This document shows positions 51,190-61,799 of a stretch of DNA of 64,000 nucleotides, one piece after another. The stretch's first letter is position 1; every line of letters begins with the position of its first letter. The DNA is taken from positions 1 through 64,000 of the forward strand of contig NZ_RFSK01000022.1 of NCBI RefSeq assembly GCF_009923995.1, read 5' to 3'. The DNA comes from Janthinobacterium sp. (lineage in GTDB: Bacteria; Pseudomonadota; Gammaproteobacteria; Burkholderiales; Burkholderiaceae_D). A program made the position numbers and the translations under genes. The notes below the pieces were generated by a model. It ran no database searches, was not told the DNA's origin, and worked only from the letters and a program-made list of their open reading frames with translations.

Positions 51190-51566
51190 GATTTTAGATG
51201 ATGAAGTGGGACGCATGGGACGCCAAGCTTAAAGGATGAATGCGCCCGGAGGCAAGCAAAGTTTGTAGTTTAAGTACATCAAAACAAGCCTTTATTGGTA
51301 GTTCCACTCCAAATGCAACAGAGCGGTGAAAAGTTGCCCGGAAACAATGAATAATAGTGAGTACCCACCCTCACCAGGCGCGTGACAACCATGCTGCACA
51401 GCAGCAGGAATCGGCCTTGAAGGAGAGTATGCCGCAGTTTGCGCAAAGCCGCTTCGTACGGGACGGCGGCCCCGCGGCGCCGGCATCGTGGCGGCCCGGG
51501 GCGGCTGTTTTCGTATTATTACTACCGGTTTTTACGGCTGGCGTAACGCGCGGGCGACAGCGCGAT

Positions 51567-52529
51567 TCAGGATGGCAAGCCTTCGCCCACCAGGCTGGCA
51601 GGCGCCGGCTGGTCCGAGCGGTAGGCGGCATTCCACGCATCGAGGCCGCCATGCAGGGGCTTGGCCCGGTGGAAGCCGTGCTGGTGCAGCAGCTTGGCCA
51701 CTTGCGCGGCCGTCACGTCGTTGGGGCAGCTGCAATACACGATGATGTGGCGGTCCTTGTCCATGGCGATCATGGCGGGCACGGGTTCCTTGCCATTGAA
51801 GAACAGGGCACCCGGCACGGCCGGTTCCAGCGCCTGTGCCGTGGCGCTGCGCGCATCGACCATCAGCGGCTCCTCGCCCTGCTCTATCAGCTCGAGCAAT
51901 TCATCGATGCCGATGCGCTCGATCTGCAAGGCCTGGCGGAAACGCCGGCGTTCGAGGAATTTGTACAACAGGAACAGTCCCAGCAAGGTGGCCAGCATCA
52001 GCAAGGCCGTGCTGCCCATGGTGCTGAGCAGGTCGAGCACCTGCTGCACGCTGGAATGGAAGATCACGCCGACGACGATGCCCGTGCCGCTCCACAGCAG
52101 GGCGCCCAGGCCCGCGTACAGGAAGAACTGGCCCGGCGGCGTGCCCAGCGCGCCGGACATGGGCGCGGCCACGGTGTTAAATCCCGGCACGAACTTGGAG
52201 ACGATCAGGGCTTTCGGCCCCCAGCGCTTGAACTTGTCTTCCGTCTGGCTGACGCAATAGTCGGGCGACAGGGAGATGCGGCACAGCAGGCGCAGGATGC
52301 GCTTGCCGAAATGGCGGCCGGCGCGGAACCACGTGAAGTCGCTGATCAGGCAGGCGCCCAGCGCGGCGGCCAGCACCAGCGCCCCGTTCATGTCCCCATC
52401 GACGGCCAGCGCCCCCGCCACCACGAGGATGGGGAAGGCGGGAATCGGCAGGCCGAGCTGCTCCACCAGCACGATGCCAAAGACAATCAGGACACCGTAA
52501 TGTTCGAGCAGGTAAATAAGGTTGGGCAT
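51567..52529 (-). CDS. DedA family membrane protein fused to C-terminal rhodanese domain
   Basis: 'FVPGFNTVAAPMSGALG' DedA region; C-term 'HIIVYCSCPNDVTAAQVAKLLHQHGFHRAKPLHGGLDAWNAA'. Confidence 0.92.
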   Translation of the reverse strand: MPNLIYLLEHYGVLIVFGIVLVEQLGLPIPAFPILVVAGALAVDGDMNGALVLAAALGACLISDFTWFRAGRHFGKRILRLLCRISLSPDYCVSQTEDKFKRWGPKALIVSKFVPGFNTVAAPMSGALGTPPGQFFLYAGLGALLWSGTGIVVGVIFHSSVQQVLDLLSTMGSTALLMLATLLGLFLLYKFLERRRFRQALQIERIGIDELLELIEQGEEPLMVDARSATAQALEPAVPGALFFNGKEPVPAMIAMDKDRHIIVYCSCPNDVTAAQVAKLLHQHGFHRAKPLHGGLDAWNAAYRSDQPAPASLVGEGLPS

Positions 52530-52556
52530 GGGCGCTATCTTACCGTAAAAGCGTGT

Positions 52557-54254
52557 TTAGATTTGCACGCCCTTCGGGATGGCACTGAGCAGGGTACGCG
52601 TGTACGGATGCACGGGATTGCGGTACAGCTCGTCCGAATCGGCCAGCTCCACCACCTGCCCCTTGTGCATCACCATCACCTGGTCGGCGATGTATTTGAC
52701 GACGGACAAATCGTGCGAGATGAAGATGTAGGACAATCCGAATTCATCCTGCAAATCCTGCAGCAGGTTCAATACCTGCGCCTGCACGGACACGTCCAGC
52801 GCCGACACGGATTCGTCGCAGACGAGGATTTCCGGCTGCATGGTCAGGCAGCGCGCGATGGCGATGCGCTGCCGCTGGCCGCCGGAGAATTCATGCGGAT
52901 AGCGGTGGAAGGCCTGTTCCGGCAAGCCCACCTTGTCCAGCAGCCAGTAAGCCTTGGCGATGCGCTCCTTGTCGTTGGCGCCGATGTTGTGGATGCGCAT
53001 CGGTTCCAGCAGGATCTGCCCCACCGTGAAGCGGGGGTTCAGCGAGGCATACGGATTCTGGAAGATGATCTGGATGCGGCGCTTATACGGCAGGTATTCC
53101 TTGTTCGGCATGGCAATCAGATCCTTGCCGTGGAACATGGCCGTGCCGCCCGTCGCCTGGTGCAGGCGCAGCAGGGTCAGGCCCACGGTCGTCTTGCCGG
53201 AGCCGGATTCCCCCACCACGCCCAGGGTCTTGCCGCGCGGCAAGGTAAACGACACATCCTTGACGGCCTGGAATTCGCGCTTGCCGAACAGGCCTTCGCG
53301 CGTATAAAAGCTTTTACTCAAGTTACTCACCACCAGCACGGGCTCGTCGCCCGGCGTGTAGCCGCGCGTGCGCTGTTTCACTTCCACGCCGGGGCCCGCC
53401 TTGCCCTCCATGTAGTCGGCGATGACGGGCAAACGCCATGGGCGCTCGTCCAGGGACGGGCGGCAATGCAGCAGGGCCTTGGTATAGCTGTCCTGTGGCG
53501 CCTCGAAGACCTGGCGCACTTCGCCCGTCTCGCGCACTTCGCCGTGGCGCATGACGATCACCTGGTCGGCGATCTCGCCCACCAGGCCCAGGTCGTGGGT
53601 AATGAAGAGCACGGACATCTGGTGCTTCTTTTGCAGCGCCGCGATCAGGTCCATGATCTGCTTCTGGATCGTCACGTCCAGCGCCGTCGTCGGCTCGTCC
53701 GCGATCAACAGTTTCGGTTCGCAGGCGATCGCCATGGCGATCATCACGCGCTGCTGCTGGCCGCCCGACATCTGGCTCGGGTAGGCGTCGATCTTCGTGG
53801 CCGGGTCGGGGATGCCCACTTCCTCGAGCAGTTCCAGGGTACGGGTCCGCGCCTGCTTGCGGTTCATGCCCATGTGCTGGCGCAGCACTTCGGCGATCTG
53901 GAAGCCCACCGTAAACACGGGGTTCAGGGACGACATCGGCTCCTGGAAGATCATCGAGATATCCTTGCCGCACATGGTGCGCCGCTCGGCGATGGACAGC
54001 TGCAGCAGGTCGCGCCCGCCGAAGTGGATGCTGGAGGCGGGATCGATGATGGTGCTGTCCGGCGGCAGCAGGCCCATCACGGCCAGGGAGCTGACGGACT
54101 TGCCGCTGCCCGATTCGCCCACCAGGGCGACGGTGCTGTTGCGCGGCACGTTGAACGAGATGCCCTTGACGGCTTCGAACGTGGTCTTCTTGTCCAGGCG
54201 GAAGGTGACGCGCAGGTCGCGCACTTCCAACAGGTTATTCTGGTCCATGAGCAA
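52557..54254 (-). CDS. Peptide ABC transporter, fused dual ATP-binding protein (YejF-like)
   Basis: Two Walker A/signature sets: 'GESGSGKSVSSLAVMG...MSGGQQQRVMIAMAI' and 'GESGSGKTTVGLTLLR...FSGGQRQRIAIARCL'. Confidence 0.95.
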   Translation of the reverse strand: MLMDQNNLLEVRDLRVTFRLDKKTTFEAVKGISFNVPRNSTVALVGESGSGKSVSSLAVMGLLPPDSTIIDPASSIHFGGRDLLQLSIAERRTMCGKDISMIFQEPMSSLNPVFTVGFQIAEVLRQHMGMNRKQARTRTLELLEEVGIPDPATKIDAYPSQMSGGQQQRVMIAMAIACEPKLLIADEPTTALDVTIQKQIMDLIAALQKKHQMSVLFITHDLGLVGEIADQVIVMRHGEVRETGEVRQVFEAPQDSYTKALLHCRPSLDERPWRLPVIADYMEGKAGPGVEVKQRTRGYTPGDEPVLVVSNLSKSFYTREGLFGKREFQAVKDVSFTLPRGKTLGVVGESGSGKTTVGLTLLRLHQATGGTAMFHGKDLIAMPNKEYLPYKRRIQIIFQNPYASLNPRFTVGQILLEPMRIHNIGANDKERIAKAYWLLDKVGLPEQAFHRYPHEFSGGQRQRIAIARCLTMQPEILVCDESVSALDVSVQAQVLNLLQDLQDEFGLSYIFISHDLSVVKYIADQVMVMHKGQVVELADSDELYRNPVHPYTRTLLSAIPKGVQI

Positions 54255-54257
54255 CTC

Positions 54258-55373
54258 CTATTTCACTTTGGGGTCGAGCGCATCGCGCAAGGCATCGGTA
54301 AACAGCGAGAACGCCGTCACCAGCACGGCCATCGCCGTGGCGGCGGCCGTCAGCTGCCACCATTTGCCCAGGATCAGTTCATTTTGTGCCTCGTTGAGCA
54401 TGCTGCCCCACGAGACCGTGCCCACCGGCACGCCAAAGCCGAGGAAACTCAAAATCACTTCCGCCTTGATGAAGCCCACCACGAGGATGGACATTTGCAC
54501 CAAAGCAACGTGGCTCACGTTGGGGAAGATGTGCGAAAACATCTTGCGCCAGTGCGAGGCGCCGATGGCGTCGGCCGCCATCACGTACTCGCGCGCCTTG
54601 TGCTTGATGTATTCGGCACGGATCAGGCGGTATGGCCCCGTCCAACCCGTCAAGCCCAGGATCAGCACGATGGTCAGCACGCCCTTCTGCTGCAGCACGG
54701 CCGCCACCGTCAGAATCATCAGGATGGACGGAATCGACGTAAAAATGCTGTAGAACCAGTTGAAGAAGTCATCGACCATGCCGCCGAAGTAACCGGACAC
54801 GGCGCCAAAGATCGTGCCCAGCACGACGGCCAGCAAGGCCGCCACCAGGCCCACGACGATGGACGTCTCGCCGCCCTTGATGGTTTTCTGCAAGATGTCG
54901 TGGCCCCACTTGTCGGCGCCGAACGGCAGTGTCGCGGCCTTGTGCGTGACGAGCTTTTTCGCCTTGCCCATGCCGGCGCGCAAGGCCGTCAAGTCCTCGG
55001 CCAGCGGGTCCGTCACGCCGTACATATCGACGCCGGCGGACGGATCGCTTTTCAACTCGGCGCGCAATTCGGCGATATCGTCGGCCAGCGGATCGAGCAC
55101 ATTGACGGGCGTGGGCGAGGTGCGCTCGTCAGCCAGGGGAATGGCGCCGTCGCCGGCCGCGGCCGCGTCCTTGTCGGCGCCGACAAAGGTGGGCGGCGCA
55201 TAGCTGACGGCCACTTCATCTTCCCAGTTCGCCGCCACCAGGCCGCTGGCGGAGGCCAGCACCAGCAGGAAAAACGCGCCGACCACGGCCAGCGATACCA
55301 TTGCAATCTTGTCGCCGCGCAAACGGCGCCACGCCAGGGCCCACAGGCCGGGCGAAGTATGAGTATTCGACAT
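54258..55373 (-). CDS. Peptide ABC transporter permease (YejE-like) with long loop after TM1
   Basis: BPD permease signature region 'EYVMAADAIGASHWRKMFSHIFPN'. Confidence 0.93.
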   Translation of the reverse strand: MSNTHTSPGLWALAWRRLRGDKIAMVSLAVVGAFFLLVLASASGLVAANWEDEVAVSYAPPTFVGADKDAAAAGDGAIPLADERTSPTPVNVLDPLADDIAELRAELKSDPSAGVDMYGVTDPLAEDLTALRAGMGKAKKLVTHKAATLPFGADKWGHDILQKTIKGGETSIVVGLVAALLAVVLGTIFGAVSGYFGGMVDDFFNWFYSIFTSIPSILMILTVAAVLQQKGVLTIVLILGLTGWTGPYRLIRAEYIKHKAREYVMAADAIGASHWRKMFSHIFPNVSHVALVQMSILVVGFIKAEVILSFLGFGVPVGTVSWGSMLNEAQNELILGKWWQLTAAATAMAVLVTAFSLFTDALRDALDPKVK

Positions 55374-55382
55374 CGTCTCTTT

Positions 55383-56321
55383 CTACTTCAGTTGTACGCG
55401 AGGGTCGACCGCCTGGTACAGCAGGTCGGTGAGCAGGTTGAAGAGCATGGTGGCGGCGGCCACATACACGGTGATCGCCTTGATCACCGGAAAGTCGCTG
55501 CGCTCGACGGCCAGGATCACTTCGCGCCCGATGCCGGGGATGCCGAAGAAGCGTTCCAGCAGGAAGGCGCCGATCAGCAGGGCCGGCAAGTTCGACATCA
55601 CATAGGTAATGATGGGAATGGCGGCATTGCGCAGCACGTGGACCCACATGATGCGCCCTTCCTTCAAGCCCTTGGCGCGCGCCGTGCGCACGTAATCCTG
55701 GTTGGCCTCGTCCAGTACGAAGGTGCGGAACAGGCGCAGGGTGGGCGCAATCGACACGGCCAGGCCGATCAAAATAGGCAAGGTGGAATAGCGCAGCAGA
55801 TTTTCCCAGAAGCTGTCGCCCCAGCCCTGCACGGGGAACAGGCCCAGCTTGTAGGCAAAGCCGTACTGGAAGACGATGATGTAGACGAGGATGGAAATCG
55901 ACATGCCCACCGTGCAGGCGATCATGACGGCGCGGTCCGTCAGCGAACCGCGCACGAAGGCGATGGCCAGCGCCAGCGCCACGCCAAAGAACGTTTCCAG
56001 CACGGTCAGCGGAATCAGCACCATCATGGACGGTCCCAGGCGCGATGTGATGATGTGTGACACGGTTTCGCCCGTGGCCCAGCTCTGGCCGAAGTCAAAG
56101 GTAACGATCTGCTTGATGAAGATCCACAGCTGCACGTAGTACGGCTGGTCGACGCCCAGCTGGCGGCGGATGTTGGCGATGCTTTCGGCACTGGACATCT
56201 TGCCGGCGAGGATATAGGCGGGGTCGCCGCCCACCCAGTTGAACAGGATGAAGACCAGCAGGACGACGCCCAGCATGGTCGGCAGCATCTGCCACAGGCG
56301 GCGCAGGATATAAGCAAACAT
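55383..56321 (-). CDS. Peptide ABC transporter permease (YejB-like)
   Basis: 'MFAYILRRLWQMLPTMLGVVLLVFILFN', 'DYVRTARAKGLKEGRIMWVHVLRNA'. Confidence 0.94.
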   Translation of the reverse strand: MFAYILRRLWQMLPTMLGVVLLVFILFNWVGGDPAYILAGKMSSAESIANIRRQLGVDQPYYVQLWIFIKQIVTFDFGQSWATGETVSHIITSRLGPSMMVLIPLTVLETFFGVALALAIAFVRGSLTDRAVMIACTVGMSISILVYIIVFQYGFAYKLGLFPVQGWGDSFWENLLRYSTLPILIGLAVSIAPTLRLFRTFVLDEANQDYVRTARAKGLKEGRIMWVHVLRNAAIPIITYVMSNLPALLIGAFLLERFFGIPGIGREVILAVERSDFPVIKAITVYVAAATMLFNLLTDLLYQAVDPRVQLK

Positions 56322-56349
56322 AATGATTCCTTGTTGTTATAAGCTGCGC

Positions 56350-58194
56350 TTATTTATTCGCCGGGGCGGCAGGGGCTGGCGCGGCAACCACGGGCGTACC
56401 CGTGCTGTCGATATCCATGAAGGCCCATTCCTGGAACAGGATCGGGTGCTTCTTGTAGCCTTGCACCGTCTTTTGCGCCAGCATGTTGCGGTAGCGCGCG
56501 TAGCCGATCAGGGCGCCCGCATTGACTTCCAGACGGCGCGCCATCTTGTGATACAGCGCGTCGCGCTCGGGGCTGGCCGGCATGTGCTGGCTGGCCGCGT
56601 ACCATTGATCGTACTCGGGATCCTGGTAGCAGCCATTGTTGTTCTGGTGCGTATTCGGGCCGTAGAACAGCTGCATGAAGTTGTCGCCGTCCGGATAGTC
56701 GGCCAGCCACGGCGCCGTGCGCGTCTGCATCTTGCACTGCTTTTCCGTCTTCAAAATATCGGAAAAGATCATGCGGTCGTTTTCCATGCGGATGCCCAGC
56801 GAGTTGTAGGTCTTGCGCCACATTTCCGCCTGCAGCACGCCGTTGGCTTCATTGCGCGACGCGTAGCGTATCAGCAGCGGCTTGCCGTCCGGCAAGGTGC
56901 GCCAGCCATCGGCGCCCTTCTTGTAGCCGAACTTGTCCAGCAGCTTGTTGGCCAGCACCGGATCGTATTGCAGCAGCGATTTGTAGTGCGGGTCGTAGCC
57001 GACGACGCCGGGCGGAATCGGATAGTCGAGGCGCTTGGCCTGGCCATTCCAGATGATGCGGATTTCTTCATCGATATTGTGCGCCATGGCAATGGCGCGG
57101 CGCAGGGCGATCTTTTCCTTGCTGAAGCCGCCCAGGGTCGGGTCTTCCATGTTCCAGTAGTAATAGCTGATCTCCGGGTCCAGCAGGCGCGACAGTTGCA
57201 CGCCCTTCTCCGCCAGCTCGGGACGCAGCTTGCCGTTGAGCAGCGCTTTCGGCGCCAGCGGGCCGTCGAGCCAGAACACGTCCGTGCCGCCGCTCTGGAA
57301 GGACAGCCAGCGCGACTGGTCTTCGATCATCACGGAAATTTCGATGCGGTCGATGGCGGGAATGCGCTTGCCCTGCATCTGGCGCACGATGCGCTGGTCG
57401 TCCGGGTCGTCGCCGGCCATGAAATTCCACGTCTCGGGCAGGTGCTGCGTATTGCGGTTCAGGACGATGCGGTTGCCGCGCGTCCACTCGCCCAGGGTGT
57501 AATAGCCAGTGCCGACGGGGTTCGAGCCCACTTCGCCCTTCACGTCGCCATATTTTTCCACCACTTCGCGCGCCAGGGCGGCCGTCGGCACGTAGGCCAG
57601 GATCATGGGGAAATTGAAATCGGTCTTGGTGAGGGTCACGCGCAGGGTGTACGGGTCGAGAATTTCCAGGCCGGCCACTTTCTTGCTGTAGTCAAACTTG
57701 TTCGACTTGGCCGCTTCCTTCGCCAGGTCGTCCAGGCCCACCACCTTGCCTTCGAACAGCCACGTGTGCGGCGAAGCGAGGCGCGGGTCGAACAGGCGCT
57801 TCCACGAATACACGTAGTCGGCCATCGTCAGTTCGCGGCGCTTGCCGCCGAACGCGGCGTCCGGCGTGAACAGGATGCCTTTCTTGAGGCGGATGGTATA
57901 GGTCTTGCCGTCGGCGGACACTTCCGGCATGGCGGCGGCCGCGCCGGGCACCACCTTGACGGGGCGCGCCAGGTAGTCATACGTGTACAGGGTGTCGAAG
58001 ATGGCCTGCGTGATGTGGTTCGAATACAGGTCGCGCGCGGTGGCCGGATCAAAACCCGTCTCGGCGGCCGGCAGGATATAGCGCAAGGTTTTGACCGGCG
58101 CTGCCGCCGGGGCGGCATCCGCGGCGATGGCCGCCAGCGGCAGGGTGGCCAGGCAGGCGAGCAGCGCCACGCGCCGCATCCATGGTGACTTCAT
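56350..58194 (-). CDS. Peptide ABC transporter substrate-binding protein
   Basis: Signal peptide MKSPWMRRVALLACLATLPLAAIAADA; SBP_bac_5-type sequence. Confidence 0.92.
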   Translation of the reverse strand: MKSPWMRRVALLACLATLPLAAIAADAAPAAAPVKTLRYILPAAETGFDPATARDLYSNHITQAIFDTLYTYDYLARPVKVVPGAAAAMPEVSADGKTYTIRLKKGILFTPDAAFGGKRRELTMADYVYSWKRLFDPRLASPHTWLFEGKVVGLDDLAKEAAKSNKFDYSKKVAGLEILDPYTLRVTLTKTDFNFPMILAYVPTAALAREVVEKYGDVKGEVGSNPVGTGYYTLGEWTRGNRIVLNRNTQHLPETWNFMAGDDPDDQRIVRQMQGKRIPAIDRIEISVMIEDQSRWLSFQSGGTDVFWLDGPLAPKALLNGKLRPELAEKGVQLSRLLDPEISYYYWNMEDPTLGGFSKEKIALRRAIAMAHNIDEEIRIIWNGQAKRLDYPIPPGVVGYDPHYKSLLQYDPVLANKLLDKFGYKKGADGWRTLPDGKPLLIRYASRNEANGVLQAEMWRKTYNSLGIRMENDRMIFSDILKTEKQCKMQTRTAPWLADYPDGDNFMQLFYGPNTHQNNNGCYQDPEYDQWYAASQHMPASPERDALYHKMARRLEVNAGALIGYARYRNMLAQKTVQGYKKHPILFQEWAFMDIDSTGTPVVAAPAPAAPANK

Positions 58195-58631
58195 GTAATA
58201 CCCTTCATCTCGATTATCTGTCGCACCGTATTGGTGCGCTTGTACTGGCTTCCCCCTGGGATACAGGATTCCACCACCAAAACCAGTCCATCCTCGCAAG
58301 ATCTGTGCCTTGTTCGCAGCCGTCTCGACTGTCTGAAAAACGCGTAACGATAACGCAGTTTCCCCCTCGCCGACAAAGAGAAATGCAGGAGCGGCCTCTC
58401 GCGGTCCGGTGTCGGCTCCGTTTTGCTGCGACGCACCACGCCCCATTGTCATCGGGATGGAAAAGGTGGGCGGCACATCTACGCTGCAGTACAGCATTCG
58501 GTGCCGGGCAGGCGCTACGCAGCAAAAAACAGTTTCGGCGGAGAAATACATCACAAAACGCGGACCCTTTGTTTTAAATCAACATGACTGAGTGGATGCC
58601 GTTGTTTAAAAACACAAAGTACAACACCCTG

Positions 58632-58651
58632 TTGACAAAGAGTTTTGTCAA
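58632..58651. promoter_or_regulatory. Putative operator overlapping -35-like TTGACA upstream of TonB receptor
   Basis: ttgacaaa-gagt-tttgtcaa inverted repeat. Confidence 0.45.
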
Positions 58652-58766
58652 TCATTACATTCGATCAATTGAAAAGAGATAAATTATTTCATCTTTTCAA
58701 TATTCTCGGACGTGCTTACCGGCGCGACCGTTCTTGACCTTTTAGCCAACCGCTTTATCAGGAGTC

Positions 58767-61442
58767 TTGAACATGATTAGAGAAATATGCCTGTCCCGTT
58801 CCATCCGTTTGATCTGCGCCGGCGGCCTGGCCGCCGGCATCCTCAGCCAGCCGGCACTGGCCCAGGAAACCGGCGACACGGCCGGCATGCAGCGCGTTGA
58901 AGTCACCGGCTCTTCCATCAAGCGGCTCGTCTCGGAAACAGCCACCCCCCTCTCGATCTTCAAGGCCGAAGATTTCGCCAAGCAAGGCCTGACGACGGCC
59001 CAGGAAGTGCTCAGCAAGATACCCTCGAATTCCTCCAGCATGGGCAGCGGCAACGCCGTCGGCGGCAACACCAGCGGCCTGCCCACGGGCGGCCAGGCCA
59101 GCGCCGACCTGCGCGGCCTGGGCGGCGACAAGACCCTCGTGCTGCTCAATGGCCGGCGCATCGCCAACCACCCGTATGACGGCGCCAGCGTCGACCTGAA
59201 CATCATCCCCATCGCCGCCCTGGAACGCGTCGAAGTGCTGCGCGACGGCGCCTCGGCCATCTACGGCACGGACGCCATCGGCGGCGTCATCAACTTCATC
59301 ACCAAGCGCTCGATCAACGTCACCAACGTCACCGCCGAAGTGGTCGCGCCCGAGCACAAGGGTGGCGGCGAACACCGCATCAACCTGTCGACGGGCTTCG
59401 GCAAGCTCGACACCGACGGCTACAATATTTTCGGCGTGGTCGACTACCACAAGCAGAATGTGCTCACGTCGCAGGACCGCGATTTCTCCAAGACCGGCAT
59501 CATCCCCGACCGCGGCCTGTCGCTCACCAGCGGCACCACCTTCCCCGGCAACTACTTCGATGCGGCTGCGAATGGCGGCAAGGGCCTGGCCGGCAATCCC
59601 TACGCGGCCACGGGCTGCAATCCGCCCCTGTCCGTGGCGGCGGCCAACGGCACCTGCCGCCAGGATTACACGCGGCAGATCGACGACTTGCCGGCGCAGG
59701 AGCAGGTGGCCTTCTTCGGCAAGGGCGCCTTCAAGCTGGGCGGCGGCCACCTGGCCACCGTGGAATACCTGCATTCCGAAAACAAGGTGAAGGCGCGCAC
59801 GGCGCCGCCGCCGCAAACGGGCCTGATCCTGCCCAATACGAGCAAGTACTATCCGGGCAATGCGGGCGGCGTGCCGGCCCAGCCGGGCCTGTCGGGCCAG
59901 CCGCTGAGCGTCAACTGGCGCCCCGTGGAAGCGGGCCAGCGGCAGATCGATTCGGATGGCAAGGCGGACCGCCTGGTCGTGGCGCTGGAGGGCGAACTGG
60001 CCGGCTGGGACTACAAGACGGGCCTGAGCCACGCCATCAGCAAATCGTCCGAGAAATTTACGGGCGGCTACGTGCAGGATGCCTCGTTCGCCGCCGGCGT
60101 GCTGAACGGCATCCTGAACCCGTTCGGCATGCAGGATACGGCCGGCAAGGCCTACCTGGACAGCACCGCCCTGCGCGGCGAAGTGCAAAACGCCAAGGTC
60201 ACCACGACGGGCTTCGACATCAAGGGCAGCCGCGAGCTGATGCAGCTGGCCGGCGGCCCGCTGGCCATCGCGCTGGGCGGCGAGCTGCGGCGCGAAAAGG
60301 CTGAATTCAACGTCAACCGCGACATTGCCAGCCAGGCCACCAGTTCCGGCCTGTCCGGCTCGCTGTCGAAGAACGGTTCGCGCGACATCGAAGCCATCTT
60401 CGGCGAAGTCAACTTGCCGCTGATCAAGGATCTGGAAGTGCAGCTGGCGGCCCGCTTCGACCATTACAGCGACGTCGGCAGCACCACCAATCCGAAGCTG
60501 GCCCTGCGCTACCAGGCCAGCAGCGCGCTGGTGCTGCGCGGCTCGGCCAGCACGGGCTTCCGTGCCCCCACGTTGTTTGAAAAGAATGCGCCGCCGTCGA
60601 AGAACGACACCAACGATTCCTACGACGACCCCATCCTGTGCCCGGGCGGCGTGCCGCAGCCAGGCGCCAATCCCCTGCGCGATTGCGACTTGCAGCAATT
60701 CAAACTGCAAGGCGGCAATGAAAAGCTGAAACCGGAAAAATCCACCACCTTCGCCTTCGGCGTCGTGCTCGAACCCGTCAAGGAAGTGACGGTGGCCATC
60801 GATTACTGGAACATCCACCTGAAGGACAAGATTTCATCCCTGCCCGAGCAATCCATCTACGGCAACTACGAAAAATACAAGGCCTTGTTCCTGCGCAATC
60901 CCGATGGTTCCCCCTACGCCATCCTGGACTTGAACGACAACCTTGGCGAAGTGAAGACCGACGGCATCGACGTGAGCCTGAATGCCCGCCTGGGCCGCAG
61001 CGCCTACGGCGACTTCAGCGTGTCGGTGGACGGCACCTGGACCCACAAGTACGACTACCAGAATGAACGGGGCGGCGAATTCATTTCCAACGTGGGCCGC
61101 TATGCGGACAACAATCCCGTCTTCCGCTGGAAACATACGGCGGCGCTGAACTGGCGCATGGGCAACTGGGGCGCCACCGTGTCGCAATCGTTCAAGTCCG
61201 GCTACACGGACCAGAACAACGTGGACCCGCAATACCGGCACGACGTGCCGTCGTACAGCCTGCTGAGCGTGTCGGGCAGCTACGTGTGGAAAGGCCTGCT
61301 GCTGACGGCCGGCGTGAAAAACCTGTTCGACAAGGAACCGCCGTTCTCGAACCAGGGCACGCTGTTCCAGAAAGGCTATGACCCGCGCTACACGGACCCG
61401 ATCGGGCGCGCCTACTACTTGCGTGGCAGCTATACGTTTTAA
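58767..61442 (+). CDS. TonB-dependent receptor
   Basis: 891 aa; signal peptide; 'MQRVEVTGSSIKRLVSETATPLSIFKAEDFAKQG' TonB box/plug; C-terminal 'GRAYYLRGSYTF'. Confidence 0.95.
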   Translation: MNMIREICLSRSIRLICAGGLAAGILSQPALAQETGDTAGMQRVEVTGSSIKRLVSETATPLSIFKAEDFAKQGLTTAQEVLSKIPSNSSSMGSGNAVGGNTSGLPTGGQASADLRGLGGDKTLVLLNGRRIANHPYDGASVDLNIIPIAALERVEVLRDGASAIYGTDAIGGVINFITKRSINVTNVTAEVVAPEHKGGGEHRINLSTGFGKLDTDGYNIFGVVDYHKQNVLTSQDRDFSKTGIIPDRGLSLTSGTTFPGNYFDAAANGGKGLAGNPYAATGCNPPLSVAAANGTCRQDYTRQIDDLPAQEQVAFFGKGAFKLGGGHLATVEYLHSENKVKARTAPPPQTGLILPNTSKYYPGNAGGVPAQPGLSGQPLSVNWRPVEAGQRQIDSDGKADRLVVALEGELAGWDYKTGLSHAISKSSEKFTGGYVQDASFAAGVLNGILNPFGMQDTAGKAYLDSTALRGEVQNAKVTTTGFDIKGSRELMQLAGGPLAIALGGELRREKAEFNVNRDIASQATSSGLSGSLSKNGSRDIEAIFGEVNLPLIKDLEVQLAARFDHYSDVGSTTNPKLALRYQASSALVLRGSASTGFRAPTLFEKNAPPSKNDTNDSYDDPILCPGGVPQPGANPLRDCDLQQFKLQGGNEKLKPEKSTTFAFGVVLEPVKEVTVAIDYWNIHLKDKISSLPEQSIYGNYEKYKALFLRNPDGSPYAILDLNDNLGEVKTDGIDVSLNARLGRSAYGDFSVSVDGTWTHKYDYQNERGGEFISNVGRYADNNPVFRWKHTAALNWRMGNWGATVSQSFKSGYTDQNNVDPQYRHDVPSYSLLSVSGSYVWKGLLLTAGVKNLFDKEPPFSNQGTLFQKGYDPRYTDPIGRAYYLRGSYTF

Positions 61443-61799
61443 GGGAGATGTACTGAAACAGACATGAACGGGGCAGCGCCGACCAGCGTTTGCCGGCAGC
61501 ACCAGAGACGGCGCCATCAGTGATGATGTGCGCCGTTTTATTTTACGCGCCTGAGTGCGCCTGACAAGGGTTCACGATATTTTATTACTGAAGTAATGCA
61601 AAAATATTAGCAATATGTTGCATTTCATCCAAAAAGTCTGCACGAAATTGACAATCTGAATGGTGAATGTTTTGATGAGGGCCGAGAAAATTTACCGAAT
61701 TTTCACTGGTGAAACTAAAAAGAAGCAAATAAATTGTTAGCAAGCAACAACTTATATCAAGATAATTGCTACCTTTATCACAAAAACAAGGAATTACAA

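Noticed and set aside
51357-56060. 1567-aa plus-strand ORF
   Set aside because: Antisense to DedA-rhodanese and yejF/E/B-like genes; His/Gln/Arg-rich shadow translation.
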